Origin: Flammulina velutipes
Taxonomy: Eukaryota; Basidiomycota; Agaricomycetes; Agaricales; Physalacriaceae
NCBI GenBank assembly: GCA_011800155.1
Contig: CM022371.1
Location: forward strand, 496,001-560,000
Length of the DNA: 64,000 nt
Direction: 5' to 3'
Shown one piece after another: positions 43,158 to 56,910 of this stretch; the stretch's first letter is position 1; every line of letters starts with the position of its first letter. Position numbers and translations under genes: made by a program. The notes below the pieces were generated by a model that had not been told where the DNA came from, ran no database searches, and saw only the letters and a list, made by a program, of their open reading frames with translations.

Positions 43158-44414
43158 ATGGACAACAAAAACTCCACGAAGTTCGCTGACACCAGTTTAT
43201 CAGAAAAGGCTAATCTGGTCGCTTGGATGACCCTTTTGCGTGGGTCGTACCACACTCTGGATACATTCTGACTAACAGGATGTTTCTAAATTTCTTAGCT
43301 TTCTTCCTCGCATACAAAATAGCGTCGAAGGCCAATTCATCTAGACCGTGGACACGCGTTTGCACGGAAGGACTATCTCGCTTCTGTACCGACCATCTAC
43401 AATACAACCAGATACAATTAATTCAACCCAACACCCAACGTACATTCAAGTCCTGGACCAAGGCCGCTTCTATTGACTCCAGCATTGACGATCTACCTAC
43501 TGGTGCAAACCTATTGTGGCTAGGCCCAAAACGCTTGGATAATGTCATCCTCTTTGTGCATGGTGCGTTTTTTTGCCTCTGTCATTTTTTAATTAGCTGT
43601 TCAACTTCATTCTAGGTGGTGGTTTTCTTTTTGCCCTCTCCGAATTCTGCCTCGCGTTCATATCCCATGTTCGTTCTCAGCTAGAAGCTCGAGGAATTCG
43701 TGTGGGGGTCGCAATTCTTGCATACAGTCTGTTCATCGTGCGCTTCTTTCTTCGTGCCCTAACGCTGATGTTTTAGAATTATACCCGACCGCTCGATACC
43801 CTGACCAATTACGGGATGGATGTGCTGCGCTTTCGTTTCTATTGAGATCAGGTGTTGCTCCTTCTCGCATGTACCTAGCTGGGGAATCAGCGGGGGGAAA
43901 TATCGTCCTTCAAATCCTATCACACATTCTACATCCTCACCCACAGGTAGAAAGTCTGCCTTCACCGGACGATCTCACATTTGCAGGGGTCTTTCTAATG
44001 TCCCCTTGGGTCTCTCCCAGTGGCGCCGTAGTTGGGAACGACGAGAAGGACATCATAAGCAGCAAGCGCCTGTCTCAATGGGGCGGCCTTTTCCTGCAAG
44101 ATATATTGCAGGAAGATAACGGATACGTCGAACCTCTCAAAGCGCCGGAGGGGTGGTATCGTGGTTTGGGACGTGTCGCTGGACGAGTCTTAATGACATC
44201 TGGAAGTTGCGAGAGCATGGCGCCGGCTCATGTTCTTTTTCGTGATACGTGCATCCAAGAAGGAGCGGAGATGTCATTTTTGTTGGACGAGGGAGGGTGC
44301 CACGATAGTCTAATCTATGATTTTTCCCTACGACTTCTACATATTTTACAGAAACCACAGATAGGCTCTCTAACACCTAAGGTGGTTAATTGGTTTGCAG
44401 CAGGACTTTTATGA
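43158..44414 (+). CDS. Alpha/beta hydrolase (fold-3, HSL-like esterase)
   Basis: Starts MDNKNSTKFADTSLSEKANL. After a 50-base intron an N-terminal hydrophobic segment (MFLNFLAFFLAYKI) suggests membrane anchoring. The oxyanion-hole motif HGGGF is assembled across the intron at about 43562-43615. The nucleophile elbow is AGESAGGN (Ser, about 43888). The Asp/His part of the triad is probably near VLMTSGSCESM and in EGGCHDSLIYD (His). This matches the hormone-sensitive-lipase-like family of fungal esterases, many of which act on sterol esters or other small lipophilic esters. The substrate is unknown. It ends at TGA 44412-44414. Confidence 0.85.
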
Positions 44415-44617
44415 CTTCTATCAAACTTCTATAGTTAGCATACATCGAGGGCGGAGCAGACCTCTGGATAACGAACTGGAGAACTCGGAGAACTGCCAAA
44501 CTTGATTGACGAAGCCGATCGGACCCATTTTTGGCGTGCATGTAATCCCCAAGCAACTGGAGGAGGCCAATACCAAAAATTCCGACCGATAAAACCTAAA
44601 GTCAAGGTTGGAGCATT

Positions 44618-44696
44618 TCCGATACGGGGAATCGAACCCCGAGCTGCCGCGTTCATTCATGAAAGGCGGCAATGTTAGCCGTTACACCATATCGGA
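44618..44696 (-). tRNA. tRNA-Glu(UUC) with an 8-nt intron
   Basis: A full cloverleaf can be drawn. The acceptor stem TCCGATA/TATCGGA has seven perfect pairs. The T arm CGGGG-TTCGATT-CCCCG is perfect. The anticodon stem GCCGC/GCGGC is perfect. The anticodon TTC lies at 44663-44661. An 8-nt intron at 44659-44652 follows the nucleotide 3' of the anticodon, the canonical position for nuclear tRNA introns. Without the intron the tRNA is 71 nt. A weak T run follows downstream. Confidence 0.95.
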
Positions 44697-47155
<2,459 letters not shown>

Positions 47156-47518
47156 CGTAACGGGCTGTGAAATACTAATTTACTTTTGTTCTCAGAGTAC
47201 ATAGTGGGTGGTGTGTTAGATTATTGTATTACATCAAATTGTTTGTTGTTTTTCATGTTCTCAGAGTTAGGCGCAATGCGTTTTCAATGGCGCGAATCAA
47301 TGCTGCGCTTGAGCCAGGGAGGTGATAAATGTCTTTGCACAGACGCCGACGGTTGTCAATATTGGGCTCTATTTGGGAAGAATGTCAATATAGATGGCGA
47401 CCTCCTTGCTTTATAGTCCCAATTCCTCAGGCGGACCAGAGAGGAAGGCGCATCAATTGATGGCTGGCCGAAGCTTCCTAATGCAGACTTTATATGCCCT
47501 GTTCTGCCAGAACTCGTA
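47156..47518. other. 3' flank of SRPK
   Basis: AT-rich 3' flank leading to the inverted repeat. No coding signal. Confidence 0.4.
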
Positions 47519-47868
47519 TTTACAGCAGTTTTCAGTGCATTGTGCACAATGGCAACCGTGTAGCGTCTAGGAAATCGGTCCAGGAACGGTGATTAAAAGG
47601 CCCGAAATGACGGCCTGGGCACATTGCGCGAACATAAACCATACCTTGAACGTACCGTTGTTGCAAAATTGTGGCGTCAGAAAGCCTTATTTATTCAGTG
47701 TAATTCAAATATCAACTTTTTCAAGCTTTCCTCAGGTAAAACTGACATAGAACAAGAATGAATGACTCTGTAAGTGGGCGGAAGATCAATTTAGCCTCCG
47801 TTCCTGGACCGATTTCCTAGACGCTACACGGTTGCCATTGTGCACAATGCACTGAAAACTGCTGTAAA
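47519..47868. mobile_element. Foldback element with 71-bp perfect terminal inverted repeats
   Basis: The left arm 47519-47589 is the exact reverse complement of the right arm 47798-47868 over 71 bases, enclosing 208 bases of non-coding sequence. The size (350 bp), absence of coding capacity and long identical arms fit a MITE/foldback element of recent origin. I do not see a clear target-site duplication: the flanks AACTCGTA and GACTTGTA match only partly. Confidence 0.75.
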
Positions 47869-48099
47869 GACTTGTAAAATTACTGTGTTATTTGGATAAT
47901 CTTTTTGAGATATCAAAGAGTAAGTCTCATCTCATAAGTATACGTGTCCGACGTTGTTGGAGGCAAGAACGGGCGTTGGTAGATAGGAGCCCCTATGCAG
48001 ACATGTTGAGAATACTGATCGATATTGGTTCAACATTCAACGACCTCGTGGACTCCACTCAGCATCTGAATGCGTAACGGCTCTGACTCTCATTTGAAA

Positions 48100-49316
48100 T
48101 GACTTTCCCAGATGAACTTCAGGATACTCGTCGACCGTTTGGACCGCGTCGTCACGACCACACACACTCGCTCGAACAGCTTCTGGGATGCACTCTGGAC
48201 AAATTTGGGGGATTGCGTATCGCATTGGCTCCATACAGTTCGAACGGAGAGAGAACAAAACATTGCCAGTCATGGCTGCGCTTGCCGTCGACTTGGAGTT
48301 GATGCCGGTCAGTTTCATCCCAATCGCATTATCAAAGTCCACGCAGGCAATGTCTGTTCTAGTACTTGTAACGTCAGGCGGTACATCCTCACACATTTCG
48401 TAGGCATACACTGGGATCACAACAGAACAGAAACCGATCGTTTGGATGGGACATCCATGCCTATACCGCATCGCTTTCCTACGGGTCAACATCTCTACAT
48501 GTCTGGCTGGCGATCCCTAGACTCAGTGAAGATGCACTCGACTCTTGTTGGTCACTGCGGCGCAGAATGGGCATCTGAAATATCCCAAGGACACTTTGTG
48601 GGGAGACTTCAGCTCTGGCATCAATCTCTTTCGATGATTTTGAAAAGTTCTTGTCGGGAAGGTCTCTCGATGTACTGGGAAGGACAATACGGTGGACTTT
48701 GTCTATGCTGGGCTCGAGGCTGTGGAACGTCGGCTGTGGTCTAGGGTCTATCTGGAGGACATTGAGCTCTATGGATCCCTGCAACATTGGTATGTGGTGT
48801 CTCAATCGAAGTCGTCTTCACTGACTTGATTCTTTAGGGATGACGCCCTGAGTAATGGGCTCTCTGTCTTCCCCAAAACCCTCACGCCTTCCAATGTCTG
48901 GTCAAATCATGATACCGTGGTCAAAGTTGTCGGCAAACTGGAACTGGAGGTATTGAAGGTCGTGTCTGGTCTACCTGGCATTCCCGTCCTCAAGGGTATT
49001 ATGGTCGTCAAATCTCGACCGAATAGAGGCGCGATATAGGCGTTCACTGTCAATGTGGGACTCTCTGTTGAATCCGAGATGTCGATGCTCATCAACGAGA
49101 ACGCGGAAACGCGGTACGTCAACTTGCCAAGGCCCCGTTGCGTTGCTTATGTTTCCCTTCAGAAAAAGCCTTCACGATATCCTGCTGCAAATCCGTTCGA
49201 AGGGATGGCACCGTCACGATGTTGATTCTCGTAACGTCGTACAAGACGCACAAGGGCAGGATTGCGAGTACAGCGAGGAGTGTCTCGACCTGTATTATTT
49301 AGATCCTCCTTTGTAG
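48100..49316 (+). pseudogene. Decayed protein-coding gene of unknown family
   Basis: Protein-like sequence runs through shifting frames. NGHLKYPKDTLWGDFSSG (about 48567-48625) reads on into FDDFEKFLSG in a second frame, then DNTVDFVYAGLEAVERRLW (about 48685-48740) in a third. A clean 47-bp intron (48792-48838) joins it to DDALSNGLSVFPKTLTPSN and VVKVVGKLELEVLKVV. An in-frame TAG at about 49037 is followed in the same frame by FTVNVGLSVESEMSMLINEN. At least two frameshifts and a stop suggest a dead copy. I do not recognise the family. The longest single open frame here (48112-48744) does not correspond to this protein-like path. Confidence 0.5.
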
Positions 49317-49558
49317 GTATTTTCTCCTATGCTTTGCAATTAATTTTCAATCCAATAATTTGCCTCTCAATTTTGTTGCGCCTTCAGAGGAGAATCCTAA
49401 GTGGTTTAATAAGACCCAAGGTGATCGTTTAAAAGAGCCTAGCGTTGATAAATGCCATAGAAATACATGTTGTAATTGTTTGTAGTGATGCATATGCTGA
49501 GAGAGAAGTGTGAATGTATAATGATAAAATGCAAGGTAAGTGAGAATGAAGAAAAGGA

Positions 49559-50392
49559 TCATAGCAAGAGAGCAGCGCAATGGATGGACCATGCGACGTC
49601 AAGGACCTCCCAAACGCCCTCTTCGTGGATGCCCAGCGCACAGACGTTCTGCCACAGTCCGCGAATAAAGTCAAGCGACTGCTTGAGCTGCTGCTTCGAT
49701 GCTGAAGCCCTCAGCTGCGCTTCGAGCTGCTCAACATCTATCTCCGTGCTCCCCGACAACGAAGTGTGAGGCTGCGAGGAAAAGACGCGAGGGGCGTGGC
49801 ATATCCGGCTCATGAGGATATCCTGTCGGTGGGTGTACAGGTACTCGGACAACGCGAGGTAGCTGGCGGGATGGGGAAGGGGAAGTGCTTGCACCGGTAG
49901 ATGGCTGTCCGGAAGCTCGGATGCCTCAGCGAACACAGGGAGGTTTAGACAATGTACGGCGAGAACTTCGTGATGCGCCGGGAAGAGGGATATTTGAGTG
50001 GCACCAGGCGCGAATACTGCGAGCGCGTGCGTTGGAGGTAGTTGACTGGATGACATGGCAGGGATGGATTGTGGGATGGAAGTGGCATTTGCGTCGGAGA
50101 TGGCAAAACGCGTGCTCGCCAACGACTGGAGGAATGCTGGACCAAAATGGGTCGCGAGGTGGTCGCGGACGAAGTCTGCCGGGATATCGCCTGTATCCAC
50201 GTCGAAAACAGTACGGATGGGACGCGGAAGTTGTTGGTTGAGAAGAGCTGGTTTGGACCGTGCGCAGAAGACGCGTTTCTGGATGCGCAGAACTTCAGAG
50301 CAGATTTGCCTCCGTCGAAAGGTGCGGGTACGAGTAGTCCTACGAGTGGCGGTGGTGGTGGTACGAGGAGCAGAGGTGGTGGTGAAGGCCAT
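49559..50392 (-). CDS. Clp1-like protein
   Basis: Single exon of 277 residues starting MAFTTTSAPRTTTTA. The pattern HALAVFAPG, then ISLFPAHHEVLAVHCLNLP, ALPLPHPASYLALSEYLYTHR and NVCALGIHEEGVWEVLDVAW matches the Clp1 family. In Coprinopsis cinerea, clp1 is required for clamp-cell formation and dikaryon development downstream of the A mating-type homeodomain proteins. The N-terminal 45 residues are Thr/Arg-rich and low complexity. The ATG at 50392 was preferred over upstream in-frame ATGs because the upstream region lacks family similarity. Whether this is the functional clp1 orthologue or a paralogue cannot be told from sequence alone. Confidence 0.82.
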   Translation of the reverse strand: MAFTTTSAPRTTTTATRRTTRTRTFRRRQICSEVLRIQKRVFCARSKPALLNQQLPRPIRTVFDVDTGDIPADFVRDHLATHFGPAFLQSLASTRFAISDANATSIPQSIPAMSSSQLPPTHALAVFAPGATQISLFPAHHEVLAVHCLNLPVFAEASELPDSHLPVQALPLPHPASYLALSEYLYTHRQDILMSRICHAPRVFSSQPHTSLSGSTEIDVEQLEAQLRASASKQQLKQSLDFIRGLWQNVCALGIHEEGVWEVLDVAWSIHCAALLL

Positions 50393-51038
50393 TGTTACTG
50401 TGAGGGACTTGGGATTTGTTGAAAGAACGCATGGTGCCCGCTTCCCTTTATATACGACGAGATTTGGGAAACAATTGGTAGGAGGCAAGGGATGCCGTTG
50501 CCTGATGAGGAAGGTAATCCGCATGTGTACGACTGTTTGATGGGAGAACACTTACCTGAAATGGGTACTTTGGACACGCTAATCGAAGACAACGAGAACA
50601 ATGAGACTTGAGAATGATTCAGAAATGCACTGGTCGTGTGCGCAACGCAACGCCGCAACCAGAGTGTAACGAGGACCAATCTCGCCAATAATTCCTCAGA
50701 TATTCCTCAACGTTGAGACTGGTAGAGACCTCCGGGTAGCAATGATGTGGTCCATTCACGGTGCCACACGTCCTTTCGTAATACTCGCAATGAGAAAGCA
50801 GAGCGGATATGTCGCTTCGGACTCAAAGCTAGACAAGTTTGCGGCTGACGACATCGTAAGCACAGATTTCTTTCATGTATAAATGACTTTAGGTTTAACC
50901 ACGTCCAGTGGGAAAAACATTTTGAGTTATGTATGGTATACATATAGGTACAATCCACCTGAGTATGAGTCGTGGTATTAATGAGTCTATGGCAACGGCA
51001 ACGAAATGCGCAACGTAAGTTAAGAAACCGATGTCGCG
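50393..51038. other. Intergenic upstream of the Clp1-like gene
   Basis: About 650 bases with the Clp1-like promoter and the cyclin 3' flank. If clp1 regulation is conserved, a homeodomain-binding site could be present, but I did not identify one with confidence. Confidence 0.4.
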
Positions 51039-52091
51039 TCATGGTGTTCTCTCCGCTCCGCTCCAACTATGACCATCGTTTGTCGATGGTCCAGGCGCGC
51101 TGAACGAGTCTTCGGATGCGATACTGCACGAATCTTCCGACCGAGGTGGTCGTATCGTCGGCTCGTCGTCGGTGCTCGTCCATCCACCCTCCGTCTCCGT
51201 GTCATCTTCTTCCAAAGTCCCAGTGTTGGAAAAGACAAGGAGCTGCTCGGCATAACGCTGCATTTCATCGCGGGGTATAACGAGCCTGAAATCGTTCAGG
51301 AGGAGGAATTGGAGCTCCAGCTGGTTGAGTTCCGCCTGTGGCAAACCGCCGACCTGGACGCCGTGTCAAAAAGAGGCAAGGAAAACACGAATATAGAGGC
51401 ATACTTTGGCATACCGAGAATTGGTGTAGAAGACGTCGCTGAAAAACTTGCTCGCGACGGTAACACCGGCAATGACAAGGCGGTGTATGTTGTATGAATC
51501 AATGACAAAGGCGCGCCCAGTGAGCTTGCTCATCCTATCGAAATAGACGAGGAGCGCCAGGAAGACCTCGTTTGTCGTCGGACAATACTTGAGTATGCGG
51601 AGCAGATACGCTTCAAGCGTGATGGTGGGTATATTGCGTGCATGGAAAGTCAAAGTGCTGGATGGGTTGGAAAGGGCCGAGAACGATGCAGAGGTGAGGT
51701 CGCTTGGATAATGGGGATGGGAGGGTGCCGCGGGCTTGGATGAGGATTCTTTAAGTGCGTCGTTTGTGGAGGCGATCTGGGTAAGGAGGGAGGCGAGCAG
51801 GCGGAGCAGCTCCGTGGACGGGTAGCTGTGGATGTCCAGCGACGGAGTCTCTGGTGGTGGTGCTGGCGGTGGTGAGGGAACGCGACGGGATATGGGAGGA
51901 GGAAGTGGTAAACGGGATGAAGACGACGACGAAACAGGCGCCGGCGCCGCCGAAGACAACGAGCTCGACTGGGACCGCGATGGTGCAAGGCGTCGATGTG
52001 ACCGCGACGTTGTGGGCAGTGACCGATGAACGTCGGGCGATGGTGAAGGGTGTACAAGTGCAAGCATGTTGGTTAAAGACAAAGTACACAA
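51039..52091 (-). CDS. Pho80-like cyclin
   Basis: Exons 52091-51405 and 51353-51039 (51-bp intron, GTATGC...CCAG) give 333 residues; a start at 52067 (MLALVHPSP) is equally possible. The N-terminal 90 residues are Ser/Pro-rich (SSSLSSAAPAPVSSSSSSR). The cyclin fold follows: STELLRLLASLLTQIAS, LEAYLLRILKYCPTTNEVF, ALLVYFDRM, IDSYNIHRLVIAGVTVASK, YTNSRYAKVGGLPQAELN and LNDFRLVIPRDE. These are the landmarks of the PHO80/Pcl cyclin family, which partners Pho85-type CDKs in phosphate and nutrient signalling. The C-terminal tail is acidic and Ser-rich. Confidence 0.9.
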
Positions 52092-52983
52092 ATTTGAATT
52101 CCACCATAATAGTAACGCGTGACCCCCGCGTCACATTGCCACTGTTTGTTTCTCCATTTGTCGTCAATGATGTGCGTTGTACATATAATGAAACGCCGCA
52201 AACGTGCTCTCAGCACTCCTAAAATTAACGATTCTCGACGCTGTAGTATGACCCTTGTTCGCACGTTTATCTTGCCACGTTTCACGTCGGAAGGATGCAC
52301 CCACAGACATCCACATTGTATTAATCCCGACTCGGACTGGTGGCGATCGCGCTTTGCATCCGACAGGTGGCCTCTGCTCTTGAATTACTTGCTGAGGCTT
52401 TACAAAATTATCCTCCGTCCAATCTAATCCACTGTAACTTCTTCGAAACTCAACGTATCCATACCGACTATTGAACATCTCTACTCGCCATGTCACGATG
52501 CAGCTTACGAGCGAACAGCCTGGCATAGCCCGACAAGAAACTGGTGGCGCCCGTAGCTATGCTTCTAACTACAACGTATCATGGCAACTAGGTGCCCAAT
52601 TGCAACTTTTTACGAGGAGAATCGACATCACTGCGCTGCTCCACGCCTCGAGTTCTCACAACCTCGTAGGGAGATAAAACCCACTGAGCAGGTTACTTCC
52701 GCGATGAGATAGATGACGAGAAAACGACTCCAAAGCCTTGATGCCATCCCATGGCCAATTCTTCGGACACCCCCGAAATGGCTTTACACTTCCCAAGACA
52801 GGTCGAGAGAAGATGCCCACAGTTTAAGCTCTGATACTTCTATTAATTCTCGTCAGACGGAATCGAGGTCTTGGACATAACCTTATCACCACCAGAATCC
52901 CAAGCCACACGAATAGAAACCCCTTGTATATAGAAATTACAAAACGATATGTGAACGCATTAGCATGTACGTTGCATCCACTC
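52092..52983. other. Intergenic between cyclin and JmjC genes
   Basis: About 890 bases with the cyclin promoter and the 3' flank of the JmjC gene. No exon recognised. Confidence 0.4.
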
Positions 52984-55900
52984 CTAGGCTGTATCTTTCT
53001 CCATATCCGCTCGCTGGCACGACTGCCATGCATACCACATCATAGACCTCAACTGCAACACATCATCCTTCCACGCACTCCTCACATTCTGACTCCGGAA
53101 CTCCCTCGTAAGCGTCTCGCAAGCTGTGATATTCTCCGGGCTGACGTAGTCAATCGCAACCTTGATACTATCCGCCAGATTGGCAACCTTGAAAAACTAA
53201 ATCAGCACCACGCCAAAGAAGAAACCTCGCCACACACGAACCTGATGCGCGCACCCAGCAGGTATCATGACCGCCTCCCCAGGTTTCTGATAAAACCTAA
53301 AGCTCTTCACGCCATGTCTCTCATACAACTGCTGCAGCAGCTCGTCCGTGAGGTAAAACAACTGGCTATGGATCGGATCAGGGCCATGTCGTCGACTCGT
53401 CTCCGTTTTTCCAAAGCCGAACGTCTCCTTCAAGAACGCGCGCACAGTCTCAGAGTCCTCCCGGCGGAAGAGATCCCAAGCAGCGCAACCTTCGGACCCA
53501 TCAGGACATGGACTAGCGTAGGTCATGATGTTCAAGGCGTCAGCCATGTCCATATGAAGCCTCGTCGATCCTTGGCTCCCCTTCCCAGTGGTAGTAGCCA
53601 TAGCGTTATACATCTTCGGGCCTATCCAAAAGAATCAGTGTCAGAAATAACAAAGAAAACCATTACACACCGACATCGGGCGCCAAAACATCCACCGGAA
53701 AATGCGACGACATATTGGACACCCCATCCCTCCGCACATAATCTGGAAAAGGCACCGCTTGCGAGAAGTCCTCAAATAAGTCCGGGAACATGGTTTTGAA
53801 ATCTGACGTTGGCGGCCAGTCTCGCAGCTTCAGAACATCTGGCTTGCGCCCCTCGTACTGACCAAATAATTTGAAAAACTCTGCTACGGTCATCCTCCCC
53901 GAGTCGAAGTTCGCTTGACATTCCAGCAATCGAACGCTGGTGTCGCCATGGTGCTGAATGAAGTATTCAGGCGTCCAATTGATCTTGAGTCTGTCAAGCA
54001 TCCCCCCGATGACTATGGGCTCTCCAGCGCGCCATAGCTCGGTGAATTGTGCGCGGCTAATGTCGTCGACGGTTTCGAAACGGTGGATCTGGTGGGAGGG
54101 TACATCAGGATAAGGGAAATTGTCTTTGATGCTCTCCACAGGAGATGGCGTGAATGGGGAAGTGGACGCAGTAGGGATGCCCGAAGAGCCCACAGAGTCA
54201 ACCGGAGTCCGGATACCGCTACTGTCTGTGCTTGAGCTCGGCGCCATGTGCGATAACTCTGGTGTTCCCTCAAGACTAGAATTGGACTCAGACTCCTCCT
54301 CTTCGAGCACCTTCCGCATGTCTCCAATCGCACGGGTGAGCTCGTCGGGGCTGAACCTGGTAACTCGTACGAACGAGTTCGCGTCATGATCCGTCCGCTT
54401 GAGGCAGCTCAAGAAAGATGGATTTAGCTCGTTCAGTTTTTCCCGTTGCGCCAGCGAACGAGCAGCCTCATCGCGAGTGATCCCAGGTTTCATCATCGTA
54501 AGACTTGCGACGCGGGCGAAGCAGTCTTTGCATGCCTCACGACCGCATGTTCGACACATCCATGTCTCGGAGAACGTCGAGGTCATACATGTATCTGTCA
54601 GAATGTCAATCTTGGTGCTGCGGACACTCGATATACATACCACAGCTCGCTCGACAATCGGTTTCTCGAGATCGGAACACCGTTTCATCGCTATGTTGTA
54701 CATGTCGTTGCTCCGCTTCCAGTACTGGGAGCAAAGTGCGGGCTGCCATTATCTGCGGCTCCCGTTAGCACCATCGATACATGAGTGAGAATGTCATTAC
54801 TTGAGTTATTTTCCTATGCTCCTCGCTGAAAGGAATATTCCATTTGGTCGGAAATGTGACTGGTTTAACAGTGTCCATGGGGTTCTGTGTGAAACTGACA
54901 AAATCGACGCTACCGTCCGGGGCTCGATAGAAAATACGGACGCCTTGGAATCGACAAGTATCGCCAGCCCAGCGACGAGTACAAGACAGACAGCGAGAAA
55001 TCTTGTCCGATCGATACTTGGCAGACATGCATCTTGCTGCTTGTCTCTCTGGAGTGAGTGGAGCACCCAGTTGAGCGGGAGGTAGATTATCTGGTGAAAG
55101 ATGAGCACCAACCAGAGTTACCGTGTCAGGCAAGATTACCATCTATAGCTCTTCCCTTCCCTTTCCCGTTAACGACACGTTCTGGATAACGTTCAGAGTG
55201 GAATAGGACATCGGTAAATCGGCACATACCGTTTTCTCTATTCACCTGCGCTACCTCCCCGCGTTTCTTGGCGTTGAAACCTCTCTTTGAGGTTGAGGGC
55301 TCTAGACCTTCTATCAGATATTGGGCGTGGTCTGGGGGTTGTGAACTCACGAGGGCCAGAATCAGTTGCTCGCTTCTTCTGTTTTTTCGGCTTCGGTGGC
55401 TGTAGCGCTTCCACGTTAGACGCTGGGCGCTTATGACTACCCGAGCTGCTTGCATATGGGAAGTCAACATCGTCGTCGTATCTGTCCAAGTAACGCGGCA
55501 CGGGAGCCACACCGAAAGATTGGCGAACAAAGATACGCGTGGAAGCTCTTTCGGCGTTCTGCAAGTGATTGATGTCGGCGAGTGATGGTTCGACGGAATG
55601 TTGAGGAACTACGTTTCCGAGTCGGTATCCGCGCAATAAAGAGAGAAATAAACCACATACCAGGTGGGTCGGGGTATCCATGTCCTTGGGATCGTTGAGA
55701 GAGCATATCTGAAAAGGATTACACACAAAGGAAGAACCCGCTGTGGCGTACTCACCATAGTTGTCGTGTGGATCTAGGACAAAGATGAGTCAACTCGTAA
55801 AAGTCCAATGAAAGATAATACCGACATTCTGAATAGTCATCGATTGGTGGTGAGTACATCGCCGGTTGCGGATGTGGTTGCGGATATCTATACGGGCTGT

Positions 55901-56157
55901 AGTGTTGATGATCCAGTCGTGGTGGGGGAAGCGGTTGTGGGGGGTGCGCGTGCGCGTGGTAGGACATCGCGTCATATGAATGTGAGGCGGTATGATAGTC
56001 GTTGTATCCCGCGCCATTGGCCGTCGGTGTCCAAGGATGCTGACCCTCCCATGGCACATTGTATGAATCACTCGTAGGCGGGTTAAGCACGTTGTCCAAA
56101 GACATGGTCTCAGATCCGGAGCGCCGTGGGGAGTGAAGAAGAGCACTGCTGCTCATC
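52984..56157 (-). CDS. JmjC-domain lysine demethylase, KDM3/JMJD1-like
   Basis: KDM3-type enzymes use Fe(II) and 2-oxoglutarate to remove methyl groups from histone H3K9. The gene starts MSSSALLHSPRRSGSETM and has about nine exons. The first 300 residues are disordered (His/Tyr/Pro-rich, then KPKKQKKRA). Two Cys-rich zinc regions follow: CLSCTRRWAGDTC and, across an intron at about 54648-54602, CRASCDTCMTSTF with WMCRTCGREACKDC, typical of the KDM3 zinc domain. The JmjC domain begins near GEPIVIGGML, has the iron-binding pair in TRLHMDMADALNIM, and the distal histidine in AGCAHQV. A final exon encodes VANLADSIKVAIDYVSPEN, the characteristic post-HQV stretch. It ends at TAG 52986-52984. Fe ligands H, D and H all appear intact, so it is likely active. 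Confidence 0.88.
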
Positions 56158-56910
56158 GCTGCAGACGGAAAAGGGAGCCGTGAAACTTGGTTGGACGAGT
56201 GAAAGCGCAAGTTAAGCCGCGAATTGTTTCCGTGAACCCAAAATGGTGCGGAGTTCGAAATTAGCCTAATGGGGATCGTAGCTCTCCCACTCTCCTGCTG
56301 CAATTATATGCGTGCCATGGCCTACAATGTCTAGATTGCGAGCTTTACCTCTAGTGCACTGGAAGTCCACTAATAGATCAATTAAATAGATCACGTACAA
56401 GGCAGCTGGCCTGCTCACTAAATTCATATCACATTGGAGCCTGTCTGTTCCTTGTGGGAAACAAACGAAAGTGCCCGGCCCCTCGGAGTTTGCAACGACC
56501 ACCTCACGAGTCTCGCGTTCATTAACTGCTATTAATTGTCATTCACCAAAAACATATAGACTGCTGGTGTCTTCTCAGCTTACCTGGGTGTCACTCAAGT
56601 ACGTACCTTACGTTAGGACCAACCCCAAGCAGACAAAGTCTCTCAGCACATGAATATATGTATTGTGTACAGACGAGGTAAACCCAACACAGAAACGTGA
56701 TAACCAAAAGAGAATAAAACCCAACTGGTACCCTTGGAACCCCTCAAGATCACCCATGTATATCAAACCCAAGAGGAAAAAGAAACCCAAGCCCCCAAAT
56801 GACACAACAGATACATTATGATACCCAAATCATGAACCCCCAGACCTGGTCTCGGCAACCTTCAGACATAGAAACATGGGCAGGACGAATCCGAAGGTCA
56901 CCCAAACCCA
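56158..56910. other. Intergenic between JmjC and SSK1 genes
   Basis: About 750 bases; contains the JmjC promoter and the SSK1 3' flank. No coding signal recognised. Confidence 0.4.

Noticed and set aside
37516..44414. A secondary-metabolite cluster made of FAD oxidoreductase, SET5 and alpha/beta hydrolase
   Set aside because: No core synthase (PKS, NRPS, terpene cyclase or P450) is present, and SET5 and the F-box gene are ordinary regulators. Adjacency alone is not evidence.
48037..48492. 151-codon minus-strand frame
   Set aside because: No domain, no splice partners, and it overlaps the plus-strand decayed gene; judged a chance frame.
48112..48744. 210-codon plus-strand frame in the decayed gene
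   Set aside because: It is the longest frame, but the protein-like conserved path uses the other frames. Cys/His/Trp-rich composition suggests an out-of-frame reading.
49885..50540. Long plus-strand open frames (118, 117 and 161 codons) opposite the Clp1-like gene
   Set aside because: They mirror the codon composition of the minus-strand Clp1-like exon, are rich in Arg/Gly/Trp and have no domain; the minus-strand frame has family motifs.
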